Source: JANNNF01 sp040385825
GTDB taxonomy: Bacteria; Pseudomonadota; Alphaproteobacteria; Rhodobacterales; Rhodobacteraceae
DNA length: 14,799 bases
Reading direction: 5' to 3'
Assembly: GCA_040385825.1 (NCBI GenBank)
Contig: JAZKGQ010000029.1
Span: 1 to 14,799, forward strand
Position 1 is the stretch's first letter, and every line of letters starts with the position of its first letter. The notes beneath the pieces are model-generated. The model ran no database searches and was not told the origin of the DNA. It saw only the letters and a program-made list of their open reading frames with translations. Shown in pieces: positions 6,248 to 13,003 of the stretch. The translations under genes and the position numbers were made by a program.

Positions 6248-7435
6248 ATGAGCTATGACGTGATCATTCTGGGGGCCGGGGCGGCGGGCATGTTCTGTGC
6301 CATCGAGGCCGGGCGGCGCGGGCGCCGGGTGCTGGTGATCGACCATGCCAAGGCGGCGGGAGAGAAGATTCGCATCTCGGGTGGGGGGCGGTGCAATTTC
6401 ACCAATCTGGGGATTGCGCCCGACCGGTTCCTGTCGCGCAACCCGCGCTTCGCGCTGTCGGCGCTGAAACGCTACACCCAGTGGGATTTCATCGCGCGGA
6501 TGGATGGCTGGGGCATCGGCTGGCATGAAAAGACGCTTGGGCAGTTGTTCTGCGACGGGTCGGCGCGGCAAGTCGTTGACGCGCTGGTGCAGGACATGCG
6601 CGACGCGGGCGTTGTGCTGTGGCTGGGCTGCGAGGTGGGCGGCGTGACGCAGGCCCCCGGTGGCTATGCCGTGGCAACGGCGCGGGGCGAGGTGCGGGCG
6701 GCTTCGGTGGTGGTGGCGACGGGGGGCAAGTCGATCCCAAAGATGGGGGCGACGGGGTTTGGCTACCGGATTGCCGAACAGTTCGGGCTGCCGCTGGTGG
6801 AGACCCGGCCCGGTCTGGTGCCGCTGACCTTTGCCGAACAGGAACTGGCCTGGATGGTGCCGCTGGCGGGGGTGGCGGTGCAGGGGCGGGTGACGGCGGG
6901 CCAGTCGGGAGGACGGGCCAGCTTTGACGAGGCGCTGCTGTTCACGCATCGCGGGCTGTCGGGGCCTGCGGTGTTGCAGGCGTCAAGCTATTGGCGCGAG
7001 GGCGAGGCGGTGGTGCTGAACCTGTGCCCCGGTCAGGACATGCCCGCCCTGCTGCGCGCGGCAAAGGCCGAAGCGGGGGGGCGGGCGCTGCGCACCGTGC
7101 TGGGCCACTGGCTGCCCGACCGGCTGGCCCGGCATATCGAGGCCGCACAGGGGGTGGATGCGCCGATGGCCGCCCTGCCCGGCGCGGTGCTGGATAGAGT
7201 GGCGGCGCAAATGACCGGCTGGTCGCTGACTCCGGTGGGGTCGGAAGGCTACCGCACCGCCGAAGTGACGCTTGGCGGGGTCGACACCGACGCGCTGGAC
7301 GGGCGCACGATGCAGGCCAAGGGCTGCACGGGCCTGTATTTCATCGGCGAGGTGGTCGATGTGACGGGCTGGCTTGGCGGGTACAACTTTCAATGGGCCT
7401 GGTCGTCGGGCTGGGCGGCAGGGCAGGCCGTGTAA
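6248..7435 (+). CDS. BaiN/HI0933-family NAD(P)/FAD-dependent oxidoreductase
   Basis: This 395-aa flavoprotein belongs to the HI0933/YhiN (BaiN-type) family, a cytoplasmic Rossmann-fold group whose physiological substrate is mostly unknown. The dinucleotide-binding motif is at residues 6-15 (IILGAGAAGM). It is followed by the family hallmark GEKIRISGGGRCNFTN (about 38-53), a second nucleotide contact ATGG (about 161-164), LFTHRGLSGPAVLQ (about 231-244), and the C-terminal FAD contacts GLYFIGEVVDVTGWLGGYNF (about 364-383). Length is typical. The start is fixed by the distance to the glycine motif. It stands alone between the oppositely oriented tRNA gene and the convergent kdsA operon, so context says little about substrate. 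The E. coli and Clostridium names should not be read as function here. Confidence 0.9.
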   Translation: MSYDVIILGAGAAGMFCAIEAGRRGRRVLVIDHAKAAGEKIRISGGGRCNFTNLGIAPDRFLSRNPRFALSALKRYTQWDFIARMDGWGIGWHEKTLGQLFCDGSARQVVDALVQDMRDAGVVLWLGCEVGGVTQAPGGYAVATARGEVRAASVVVATGGKSIPKMGATGFGYRIAEQFGLPLVETRPGLVPLTFAEQELAWMVPLAGVAVQGRVTAGQSGGRASFDEALLFTHRGLSGPAVLQASSYWREGEAVVLNLCPGQDMPALLRAAKAEAGGRALRTVLGHWLPDRLARHIEAAQGVDAPMAALPGAVLDRVAAQMTGWSLTPVGSEGYRTAEVTLGGVDTDALDGRTMQAKGCTGLYFIGEVVDVTGWLGGYNFQWAWSSGWAAGQAV

Positions 7436-7442
7436 GTCTGCA

Positions 7443-7464
7443 CAAATTCGTTGGAACGAATTTG
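7443..7464. terminator. Bidirectional terminator-like palindrome 1
   Basis: CAAATTCGTT (7443-7452) and AACGAATTTG (7455-7464) are perfect 10-bp inverted arms around GG. They begin 8 nt after the flavoprotein stop and lie between two convergent genes, so the hairpin would form in both transcripts. The AT-rich outer arms partly replace a U-tract. Confidence 0.6.
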
Positions 7465-7486
7465 CCAATTTCTTCGAAGAAATTGG
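7465..7486. terminator. Bidirectional terminator-like palindrome 2
   Basis: CCAATTTCTT (7465-7474), CG, and AAGAAATTGG (7477-7486) form a fully symmetrical 22-bp palindrome that directly abuts palindrome 1. It ends 6 nt before the kdsA stop codon, placing it right for terminating the kps-kdsA transcript and, from the other side, the flavoprotein transcript. Confidence 0.6.
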
Positions 7487-7491
7487 GCGCG

Positions 7492-8325
7492 CTACACCCG
7501 CAGCGGGTTCGCCTTTGCCAGCCGGTCAAAGGCCATCAGGCTGTCGATCAGCGCGCCCATCTGGTGCAGCGGAATCATGTTGGGACCGTCGGAGGGGGCA
7601 GTATCCGGGGCCTCGTGCGTCTCGATGAACACCCCGGCAATCCCGATTGCCACCGCACAGCGCGCCATCACCGGCGCGAATTCGCGTTGCCCGCCGGATG
7701 AGGAGCCATTGCCGCCCGGCTGTTGCACCGAATGGGTCGCATCCATGATCACCGGGTATCCTGTGCGCGCCATGGTGGGCAGGCTGCGCATGTCGGCGAC
7801 CAGCGTGTTATAGCCAAACGAGGCCCCGCGTTCGGTCAGCAAGATCCTGGTGTTGCCGGTGCTGGCCACCTTGTCTGCCACATTCGCCATATCCCAGGGG
7901 GCCAGAAACTGGCCCTTCTTCACATTGACCACTGCACCCGACTCGCCCGCCGCGATCAGCAGATCGGTCTGGCGGCACAGAAAGGCCGGAATCTGGATCA
8001 CATCGACGACGGTTGCCGCCTCGCGCGCCTGGCCTGCGTCATGCACATCGGTCAGCACGGGCAGGCCGGTAGCGCGCACGGTCTCCAGCACCCTCAACCC
8101 GCCTTCGATGCCAAGGCCGCGCCGCCCCGACAGGGACGTGCGGTTGGCCTTGTCATAGCTGGCCTTGAAGACGAACTGCGCGCCAGCCTCCTTGCACACA
8201 TCGCGCATGACACCGGCGATCATCTGGGCGTGGTCCAGACTTTCCAGCTGACACGGGCCTGCGATCACCAGCAGGGGCCGGTCATTGCCGACGGTCAGGC
8301 CACCAAACGCTACGTCTTTCATCAT
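7492..8325 (-). CDS. kdsA: 3-deoxy-8-phosphooctulonate (Kdo-8-P) synthase
   Basis: This 277-aa TIM-barrel enzyme condenses phosphoenolpyruvate with D-arabinose-5-phosphate to Kdo-8-phosphate, the precursor of Kdo for LPS inner core and for capsule linkers. Family motifs are IAGPCQLES (21-29), FKASYDKANRTS (53-64), NVKKGQFLAP (134-143), LTERGASFGYN (163-173) and MDATHSVQQPGG (194-205). C25 in the AGPC motif, with H198, E235 and D246, matches the metal site of the metal-dependent class; the E. coli-type enzyme has Asn in place of this Cys. The gene lies 8 nt after the kpsE stop. Two tandem ATGs are possible: AAGGG lies 4 nt before the first and 7 nt before the second, so the second (8322) may be preferred. 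Its place last in a capsule export operon suggests supply of Kdo for the capsule linker. Confidence 0.96.
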   Translation of the reverse strand: MMKDVAFGGLTVGNDRPLLVIAGPCQLESLDHAQMIAGVMRDVCKEAGAQFVFKASYDKANRTSLSGRRGLGIEGGLRVLETVRATGLPVLTDVHDAGQAREAATVVDVIQIPAFLCRQTDLLIAAGESGAVVNVKKGQFLAPWDMANVADKVASTGNTRILLTERGASFGYNTLVADMRSLPTMARTGYPVIMDATHSVQQPGGNGSSSGGQREFAPVMARCAVAIGIAGVFIETHEAPDTAPSDGPNMIPLHQMGALIDSLMAFDRLAKANPLRV

Positions 8326-8333
8326 GCCACCCT

Positions 8334-10160
8334 TCAGCTGGAAACCTGTTCGCGCAGAATGGCGACGGTCATCGAGATCATCAGGTAGATACCCATGAAG
8401 ATGAACAGGGTCACGAGCGTATTTTCAAAGGCGCGCGGATAGGTGGCCTCGTCCGGCGGGGTCGGGCTGACCGACAGCGACAGATAGCGCACCTGACGGT
8501 TGGCCTCGGCGCGGGCGGTTTCCATCGCTTGCAGGGATTGGCCCAGCAATAGCTGGCGGGTCTGCACATCGGCCTGCGCCACCATCAGCTCGCCCTGCAC
8601 GGTGGCCAGCGACGCATTGCCGCCATCGCCGACGGTCAGACGCGACCGCATGTCGGCGATTTCCTGCTCCAGCGTGCCGATGCGGCGCACCAGCGGGTCC
8701 ATCCGGGCCTTGTTCGGGGTTTCGTTCGATTCCATCTGCGCCAGCGACAGGCGGTCCTTGGTCAGCTGGGTTTCCAGCGAGCTGATCTGCGCGCTGAGCA
8801 GCGACACCTCGACCTCGGAGGACAGAACCTTGAACTTCTCTTGCAGCTCCACCACCTTGCGCTGCGAGGCCAGCGCGCCGGCCTCTGCTTCCTGATAGGC
8901 TTGGCGCGCACCATCCATCTGGTCACCGCGCAGGCGTTGGGTCAGGTGATCGACCTGTTCTTCGGCATAGCCGATCAACTGGCGCGCCCAGATGGCCGAA
9001 GTTTCGGGGTCGGTCGCCACCACCTCCAGCTTGATCAGGCCTTCGGTGGGGTCATAGGCGATCTTGACGTGTTTCTTGTAGACCTTGTAGGTGGCCTCGT
9101 CGCTGGCATCGGAGGCAAGCCGCTGAATGGGGTCAATGGCCGGATCCTGGAAATGCTTGCGAAAGCCGACATCGCCGTCCAGCCGCAGCATGGCGTCGCG
9201 CGATTGCAGATAGCCCTGCACCGCGATGCTGTCTTGCGAGGTGGCAAACTGCGTGCCCGAAAACAGCCCGCCCAGACCGGCTGCGGCCGGTTCGGACTGC
9301 TGGATCACGAATTCGGACCGGGTGGCATAAAGCGGCGTGGCCACCAGATAGAAATACCATGCCGCAATCAGCGTGGGCAGCAGGATGAAGAACGACATGC
9401 GGGTGGCCAGCAGGACCAGCCGCTTGCGGCGACGGCGGGCGATGTCTTGCTGGATCTTCTGGATTTCGACGACATGGTTCTGTTCGACCCGCACTTCGGT
9501 TGACGGCACCTGCATGGGTTTGATCGTCTGCGGCAGTTTGACCGCATCGCCGGGAATGGGCGTCAGCCCGCGGTTGGGGGTCGTGGACCCCGGCGTGGCT
9601 GGCCCGTCTGCATTGGCGATGTCCAGCAGGGTCGCGCGTTGAAACGGGTCCATGCCGTTCTGGCGCAGCAGGCGCACGGCGTCGTAATCCGAGGTGGGGG
9701 TCAGGTTGTGCTTTTGCGCCAGCCGCCGCGCCAGCCGCAACTGGCGGCCCGTCAACCCTTCGCGGCGGATGGCATCCAGCGTGGTGACGGCGGCGGGATC
9801 GTCGGCTGACGGGGCGGCAGACACTTCGGCTGCGGCGGCGCTGGCAAAGCGGCCGGGGCCAAAGCCGTCGTCATGGGTGTCGAACAGCATTTCGGGGGCG
9901 GCGTCATAGGGGCCGGGCGGAGGGGTCTGGGGGCGCGGCGCGGGTTGCGCAAGGCGCGGAGGCGCAGGGGCAGGGGTGGGGGCCGCGAGAGGGGCAAGAA
10001 CGGCGGTTGCGGTGCGGGCAGGCGCGGGTTGCAGATCGCGGCGGGCCTCGGGCGCTGGCGGGGCCACGGGCACCACGGCCACGGCCGGGGCGGGGCGCGG
10101 CTGGATGGTCATGTCGGGGCGGCGCAGGTTATAGCGGCTAGCCTTGAGTTTGGTATTCAT
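8334..10160 (-). CDS. kpsE: Capsule polysaccharide export inner-membrane protein, KpsE-type
   Basis: Counted from the chosen ATG at 10160, this is a 608-aa KpsE/BexC/CtrB-type polysaccharide co-polymerase. These inner-membrane proteins have a large periplasmic coiled coil linking an ABC exporter to the outer-membrane channel. A Pro/Ala-rich disordered segment spans about 18-85. A conserved-looking basic helical module at about 129-174 (around GLTGRQLRLARRLAQKH) precedes TM1 at about 250-274. The periplasmic part is rich in heptad-like helices (about 390-570), and TM2 is at about 578-602 near the C-terminus (LREQVSS). E. coli KpsE is about 380 aa, so the cytoplasmic N-terminus is greatly extended. 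The ATG at 10160 overlaps the kpsT end by 23 nt and begins MNTKLKASRYNLRR, which fits the basic start of Rhodobacteraceae homologues. An ATG at 10112 (MTIQ) is the alternative; starts further into kpsT are less likely. Confidence 0.85.
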   Translation of the reverse strand: MNTKLKASRYNLRRPDMTIQPRPAPAVAVVPVAPPAPEARRDLQPAPARTATAVLAPLAAPTPAPAPPRLAQPAPRPQTPPPGPYDAAPEMLFDTHDDGFGPGRFASAAAAEVSAAPSADDPAAVTTLDAIRREGLTGRQLRLARRLAQKHNLTPTSDYDAVRLLRQNGMDPFQRATLLDIANADGPATPGSTTPNRGLTPIPGDAVKLPQTIKPMQVPSTEVRVEQNHVVEIQKIQQDIARRRRKRLVLLATRMSFFILLPTLIAAWYFYLVATPLYATRSEFVIQQSEPAAAGLGGLFSGTQFATSQDSIAVQGYLQSRDAMLRLDGDVGFRKHFQDPAIDPIQRLASDASDEATYKVYKKHVKIAYDPTEGLIKLEVVATDPETSAIWARQLIGYAEEQVDHLTQRLRGDQMDGARQAYQEAEAGALASQRKVVELQEKFKVLSSEVEVSLLSAQISSLETQLTKDRLSLAQMESNETPNKARMDPLVRRIGTLEQEIADMRSRLTVGDGGNASLATVQGELMVAQADVQTRQLLLGQSLQAMETARAEANRQVRYLSLSVSPTPPDEATYPRAFENTLVTLFIFMGIYLMISMTVAILREQVSS

Positions 10161-10797
10161 ACAACCGTTTCGCTTCTTCGAGGGTATCGAACATGTAAAG
10201 CTGCCCATTGCGCAGCACGCCGGCGGACCGGCAGAATTTTTCCAGCGTTCCGGGCTGGTGCGACACGATCACCACGGTCGCGTTCTTCAGCCGTTCGCGC
10301 AAGATGCCCCCGGCGCGCCGGTTGAAGGCCACATCCTGCGAGGCCGGCATGCCTTCGTCGATCAGATAGATGTCGAATTCCAGCGCCAGCATCAGCGCAA
10401 AGGAAAACCGCGATTTCATGCCCGACGAATAGGTGGCCAGCGACAGGTCGAAGTATTCGCCCAGATCGCACAGCCACCGGCAGAAACTTTCCACATAATC
10501 GGGGTCAAGGCCATAGAGGCGCGCAATATAGCGCGCGTTTTCCTTGGCGCTGTGCTTGCTGATCACGCCCCCCATGAAGCCAAGCGGAAACGAGATGCGC
10601 GAGGAGCGGTGGATCTTGCCCTCATCGGGCTTTTCCAGCCCCGCCATCATGTTGATGATGGTGGTCTTGCCGGTGCCGTTGCTGGCCAGGATGCCCACGG
10701 AATTGCCGACCTCGACCCGGAAGGAGGCCCGGTCAAGGATCACCTTGCGGGTTCTGCCAGTCCAGAAGGATTTGGAGACGGACTCGAATTCGATCAT
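10138..10797 (-). CDS. kpsT: Capsule polysaccharide ABC transporter ATP-binding protein, KpsT-type
   Basis: This 219-aa ABC ATPase has the size and pattern of KpsT, which energises export of Kdo-linked capsule polysaccharide with the permease KpsM. Walker A is ASNGTGKT (38-45), a form with Ala at the first Gly. The signature is YSSGMKSRF (123-131), Walker B is FDIYLIDEG (141-149, D147/E148), and the switch histidine is H180 in VIVSHQPG. The ATG forms an ATGA overlap with a possible 17-aa upstream frame, and the 3' end overlaps kpsE. No KpsM-like permease is encoded on either side in the window, so the exporter must be completed by a gene elsewhere. Promoter and direct repeats lie upstream at 10942-11014. 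Confidence 0.9.
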   Translation of the reverse strand: MIEFESVSKSFWTGRTRKVILDRASFRVEVGNSVGILASNGTGKTTIINMMAGLEKPDEGKIHRSSRISFPLGFMGGVISKHSAKENARYIARLYGLDPDYVESFCRWLCDLGEYFDLSLATYSSGMKSRFSFALMLALEFDIYLIDEGMPASQDVAFNRRAGGILRERLKNATVVIVSHQPGTLEKFCRSAGVLRNGQLYMFDTLEEAKRLYEYQTQG

Positions 10798-10847
10798 GCC
10801 ATGAACCCGGCCGTGCAGACCGCCGCCTCTTGCTTGTTTGCCATCAT
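10794..10847 (-). CDS. Possible 17-aa leader peptide upstream of kpsT
   Basis: An ATG at 10847 opens a 17-codon frame, MMANKQEAAVCTAGFMA, whose TGA overlaps the kpsT start as ATGA. AGAGGTG just upstream can act as ribosome binding site, and an in-frame GTG at 10850 is an alternative start. kpsT itself has no evident Shine-Dalgarno sequence, so reinitiation from this frame would explain its translation. It is too short for homology or codon evidence and may be fortuitous. Confidence 0.35.
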   Translation of the reverse strand: MMANKQEAAVCTAGFMA

Positions 10848-10941
10848 CACCTCTGGCATCCCACCTCAGACTTACCGGGTCTTTGTTAACGCCCGGTTTT
10901 CGGTTCTTCCAAGGCCCTGTCTAGCGTCGCAATGAGGCTCC

Positions 10942-10971
10942 ATTATGTCTGATCTGTGGGGGGGCTGACAA
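10942..10971 (-). promoter_or_regulatory. Promoter of the kpsT-kpsE-kdsA operon
   Basis: The minus strand shows TTGTCA (10971-10966), an 18-bp spacer including a run of seven C, and CATAAT (10947-10942). Both hexamers match sigma70 consensus at 5 of 6 positions. Initiation near 10935 gives a leader of about 138 nt before the kpsT ATG, long enough for the candidate leader peptide and post-transcriptional control. Confidence 0.6.
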
Positions 10972-10976
10972 TCTTT

Positions 10977-11014
10977 GGTTTCGGGGTCTGGTTTCGGATC
11001 TGGTTTCGGGGTCT
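10977..11014. repeat. Threefold direct repeat upstream of the kps promoter
   Basis: On the plus strand, GGTTTCGGGGTCT (10977-10989), GGTTTCGGATCT (10990-11001) and GGTTTCGGGGTCT (11002-11014) follow without gaps, followed by a partial GGTCT. Relative to a minus-strand start near 10935, the array spans about -42 to -79, the usual place for activator sites. The repeat lies outside any gene, 37 nt from the nhaA stop. Confidence 0.6.
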
Positions 11015-11050
11015 GGTCTTGCCATCGTCGTTTGACCGCGGCTTTCACCG

Positions 11051-12262
11051 TCAGCGCCGCACAAGGCGGGCCAGCCCGCCGGCCAGCCCTGCCGCTCCAA
11101 GGCTCAGCGCGGCCCCCAGACGGGCGGCCTCCTGCATCGCACCGCCGGGCAGCGCCCCGTCAATCGCCAGCAGCGGCACGGTAAAGCCAAGCCCCATGAT
11201 CACCGCCACCATCAGACTGTCGCGCAGGCTGACCCCCGGCGGCAGGCGCAGGCCCGCCGTCAGCGCAACCGCCAGCCCGCCCAGCATCATGCCCAGGGGG
11301 CGACCCAGCCACAGGCTGCCCAGCAGAATGGTCGTGGTGGGGGCGAAGGCCGCGAAATCGATGCCGCCGCGCAGCAGGCCAAAGGCGAACAACACCACCG
11401 CCAGCGGCGTGATCAGCAGATGCGCCAGACGGTTCAGCGGGTCATGCAGATATTCCTCGGCCTCGGCGAACAGGCCGAAGGCGCGGTCGGCATGGGCAAT
11501 GGCGGGAATGACCGGCAGCAGGCCAAGCGCGCCCGGCAGGCCCGAAGCCACGATCCCGACCCAGCTCAGCCCGCCCGCCAGCACATAGGGCCACAGCGCC
11601 AGGGTCGCGCGCTTGCGCCGTTCAGAGGCGGCGTCGGGCGGCCTGCGCCCCCAGGCCGCCCAGACCCCGGCACTGGCCAGCAGCGGCAACGCCAGCCACA
11701 CCAGCCGCCCCGACAGGGCAGGATAGGCCAGCCCGAAGACCAGCAGAGCCAGAATGTCGGTGCCGATGCACAGCAGCAGCAACAGATGCAGCGCCGGGTG
11801 GCCCGGCCCGAACACCCATCGCCCAACCAGATAGGCCAGCACCACATCGGTCCCCAAAGGCACCGGCCAGCCGGTGCCGAAGGACGCCTCCTCGGCGGTC
11901 TGCAACCCCCAGGACAGCAGCAGCCACGCCCCCGCCGCCCCCGCCATGCCGCCCACCGTCAGCCCGAGCGGCAGATAGGCGCGGTTGCCGGTCAGCGCGC
12001 CACGGTCCAGGATAAGCGCCTCCCACAGCTCCTTGCCGACAAAGAAGAAGAACAGCGCCATCAGCCCGTCCGACACCACCAGCAGTGGCGTCAGGCTGAC
12101 AGGCTGGGGTGCCAGCCACAGCGGCAAGGGCAGATCGGCCAGCCGCAATTCGACAAGGTCGTAATAGCTTGCGGGCGACAGGTTGACCCAAAGCGTGGCC
12201 AGGGCGACGCCCGCCAGCAAGGCAAGGGCAAAGCGGTGCAGAAAGGCGGAAACACGGTACAT
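11051..12262 (-). CDS. nhaA: Divergent NhaA-type Na+/H+ antiporter
   Basis: This 403-aa polytopic inner-membrane protein with about 11-12 hydrophobic segments aligns with NhaA along its length. Recognisable parts are SDGLMALFFFFVGKE (64-78), GWPVPLGTDVVLA (131-143), YLHDPLNRLAHLLITPLAVV (271-290), LWLGRPLG (317-324) and IMGLGFTVPLL (355-365). NhaA exchanges Na+ or Li+ for protons. D139 corresponds to E. coli D133. The paired D163-D164 is reduced to one Asp: an ungapped alignment puts D169 at 163 and I170 at 164; a shifted one puts T168/D169. K300 is replaced by R321. The region after TM7 (about 205-220) is a short basic loop. The ATG at 12262 starts right before TM1; longer starts would overlap the divergent glycosylase gene. 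Transport activity and ion specificity are therefore uncertain. Confidence 0.85.
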   Translation of the reverse strand: MYRVSAFLHRFALALLAGVALATLWVNLSPASYYDLVELRLADLPLPLWLAPQPVSLTPLLVVSDGLMALFFFFVGKELWEALILDRGALTGNRAYLPLGLTVGGMAGAAGAWLLLSWGLQTAEEASFGTGWPVPLGTDVVLAYLVGRWVFGPGHPALHLLLLLCIGTDILALLVFGLAYPALSGRLVWLALPLLASAGVWAAWGRRPPDAASERRKRATLALWPYVLAGGLSWVGIVASGLPGALGLLPVIPAIAHADRAFGLFAEAEEYLHDPLNRLAHLLITPLAVVLFAFGLLRGGIDFAAFAPTTTILLGSLWLGRPLGMMLGGLAVALTAGLRLPPGVSLRDSLMVAVIMGLGFTVPLLAIDGALPGGAMQEAARLGAALSLGAAGLAGGLARLVRR

Positions 12263-12307
12263 GACGGGCCAGATCCATGACTTCGGGACAGGATGACGCG
12301 GGGTAAT

Positions 12308-12352
12308 CCCGCAGGCTGCGGGCTGCAAGCACAGCCTGCGGATTGCCGCAGG
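12308..12352. promoter_or_regulatory. Overlapping hairpins in the nhaA leader / divergent gap
   Basis: CCGCAGGCTG (12309-12318) and CAGCCTGCGG (12332-12341) form a perfect 10-bp stem with a 13-nt loop. The arms also take part in competing stems: CCCGCA (12308-12313) with TGCGGG (12317-12322), and CCTGCGG (12335-12341) with CCGCAGG (12346-12352). The structures lie 46-90 nt upstream of the nhaA ATG, inside its probable 5' leader if transcription starts further right. Mutually exclusive folds are what a cation riboswitch or attenuator would need, and nhaA genes in other proteobacteria carry such RNAs. I cannot confirm a known motif by eye. Confidence 0.45.
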
Positions 12353-12424
12353 GTGTTGCAAGGGCGCATTGACAGGGGCAAGACCCGGTTTGCGCAGGTG
12401 CCGCAACAGGGGCATGGTGGGTCG

Positions 12425-13003
12425 ATGGACCTTGCCGATGACATCCGCGCCTGCCGCCTGTGCGCGCCCCGCTTTGCCGCCACCGCCACGGCGCATGCGC
12501 CGCGCCCGGTGGCGTGGTTTGATCCGGCCGCCCGCATCCTGATTGCGGGGCAGGCCCCCGGCGCGCGGGTGCATGCGTCGGGCCGGCCCTTCACCGACCC
12601 CTCGGGTGACAGGCTGCGCGCCTGGATGGGGGTCGATGCGGCGGCGTTTTACGACAGATCACGGGTGGCGATCGTGCCGATGGCCTTCTGCTTTCCGGGT
12701 TACGATGCGAAGGGGGCCGATCTGCCGCCGCCGCCCCTCTGTGCTGCCACCTGGCGGGCGCGGGTGCTGGCAGAGTTGCCGGGCATTCGCCTGACCCTGC
12801 TGGTGGGCGGGGCGGCGATGCGCTGGCATCTGGGCCGCGTGCCGGTGACCGAAACCGTCGCCGACTGGCGCAGACATGCCGCAGGCGGCATCTGGCCCTT
12901 GCCGCATCCGTCCTGGCGCAATACGGGGTGGATCAGACGCAATCCGTGGTTCGAGGCAGAGCTGCTGCCCGAACTGCGCGCAAGCCTTGAGGCCATTCCA
13001 TGA
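12425..13003 (+). CDS. Uracil-DNA glycosylase superfamily protein
   Basis: This 192-aa protein has the uracil-DNA-glycosylase superfamily fold. An N-terminal CRLC (C10, C13) is followed by a motif-1 equivalent at about 41-56 (IAGQAPGARVHASGRP) that resembles the GEAPGxxE..GRPF pattern of Fe-S UDGs. A late motif WPLPHPSWRNTGW (about 157-169) supplies HPS. Only one CxxC is obvious, whereas the Fe-S families need four cysteines, and the usual acidic residue of motif 1 is replaced by an Arg/His context, so true uracil excision is uncertain. The start at ATG 12425 places MDLADDIRACRLC at the N-terminus; upstream in-frame codons give an unlikely extension through the hairpin region. Its TGA overlaps the next ATG (ATGA), so it is coupled to the SseB-domain gene. 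A consensus TTGACA lies at 12369-12374, but no good -10 follows. Confidence 0.85.
   Translation: MDLADDIRACRLCAPRFAATATAHAPRPVAWFDPAARILIAGQAPGARVHASGRPFTDPSGDRLRAWMGVDAAAFYDRSRVAIVPMAFCFPGYDAKGADLPPPPLCAATWRARVLAELPGIRLTLLVGGAAMRWHLGRVPVTETVADWRRHAAGGIWPLPHPSWRNTGWIRRNPWFEAELLPELRASLEAIP

Noticed and set aside
5963..6949. 328-aa minus-strand frame through the tRNA gene and flavoprotein
   Set aside because: It reads through tRNA-Gln and lies antisense to a motif-complete flavoprotein.
12369..12374. Perfect TTGACA upstream of the UDG-like gene as a promoter
   Set aside because: No acceptable -10 hexamer occurs 16-18 bp downstream, so I do not call a promoter.
12263..12574. N-terminal extension of NhaA to a start at 12574
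   Set aside because: The added 104 residues are basic low-complexity sequence overlapping the divergent UDG-like gene; the first membrane helix begins right after the ATG at 12262.
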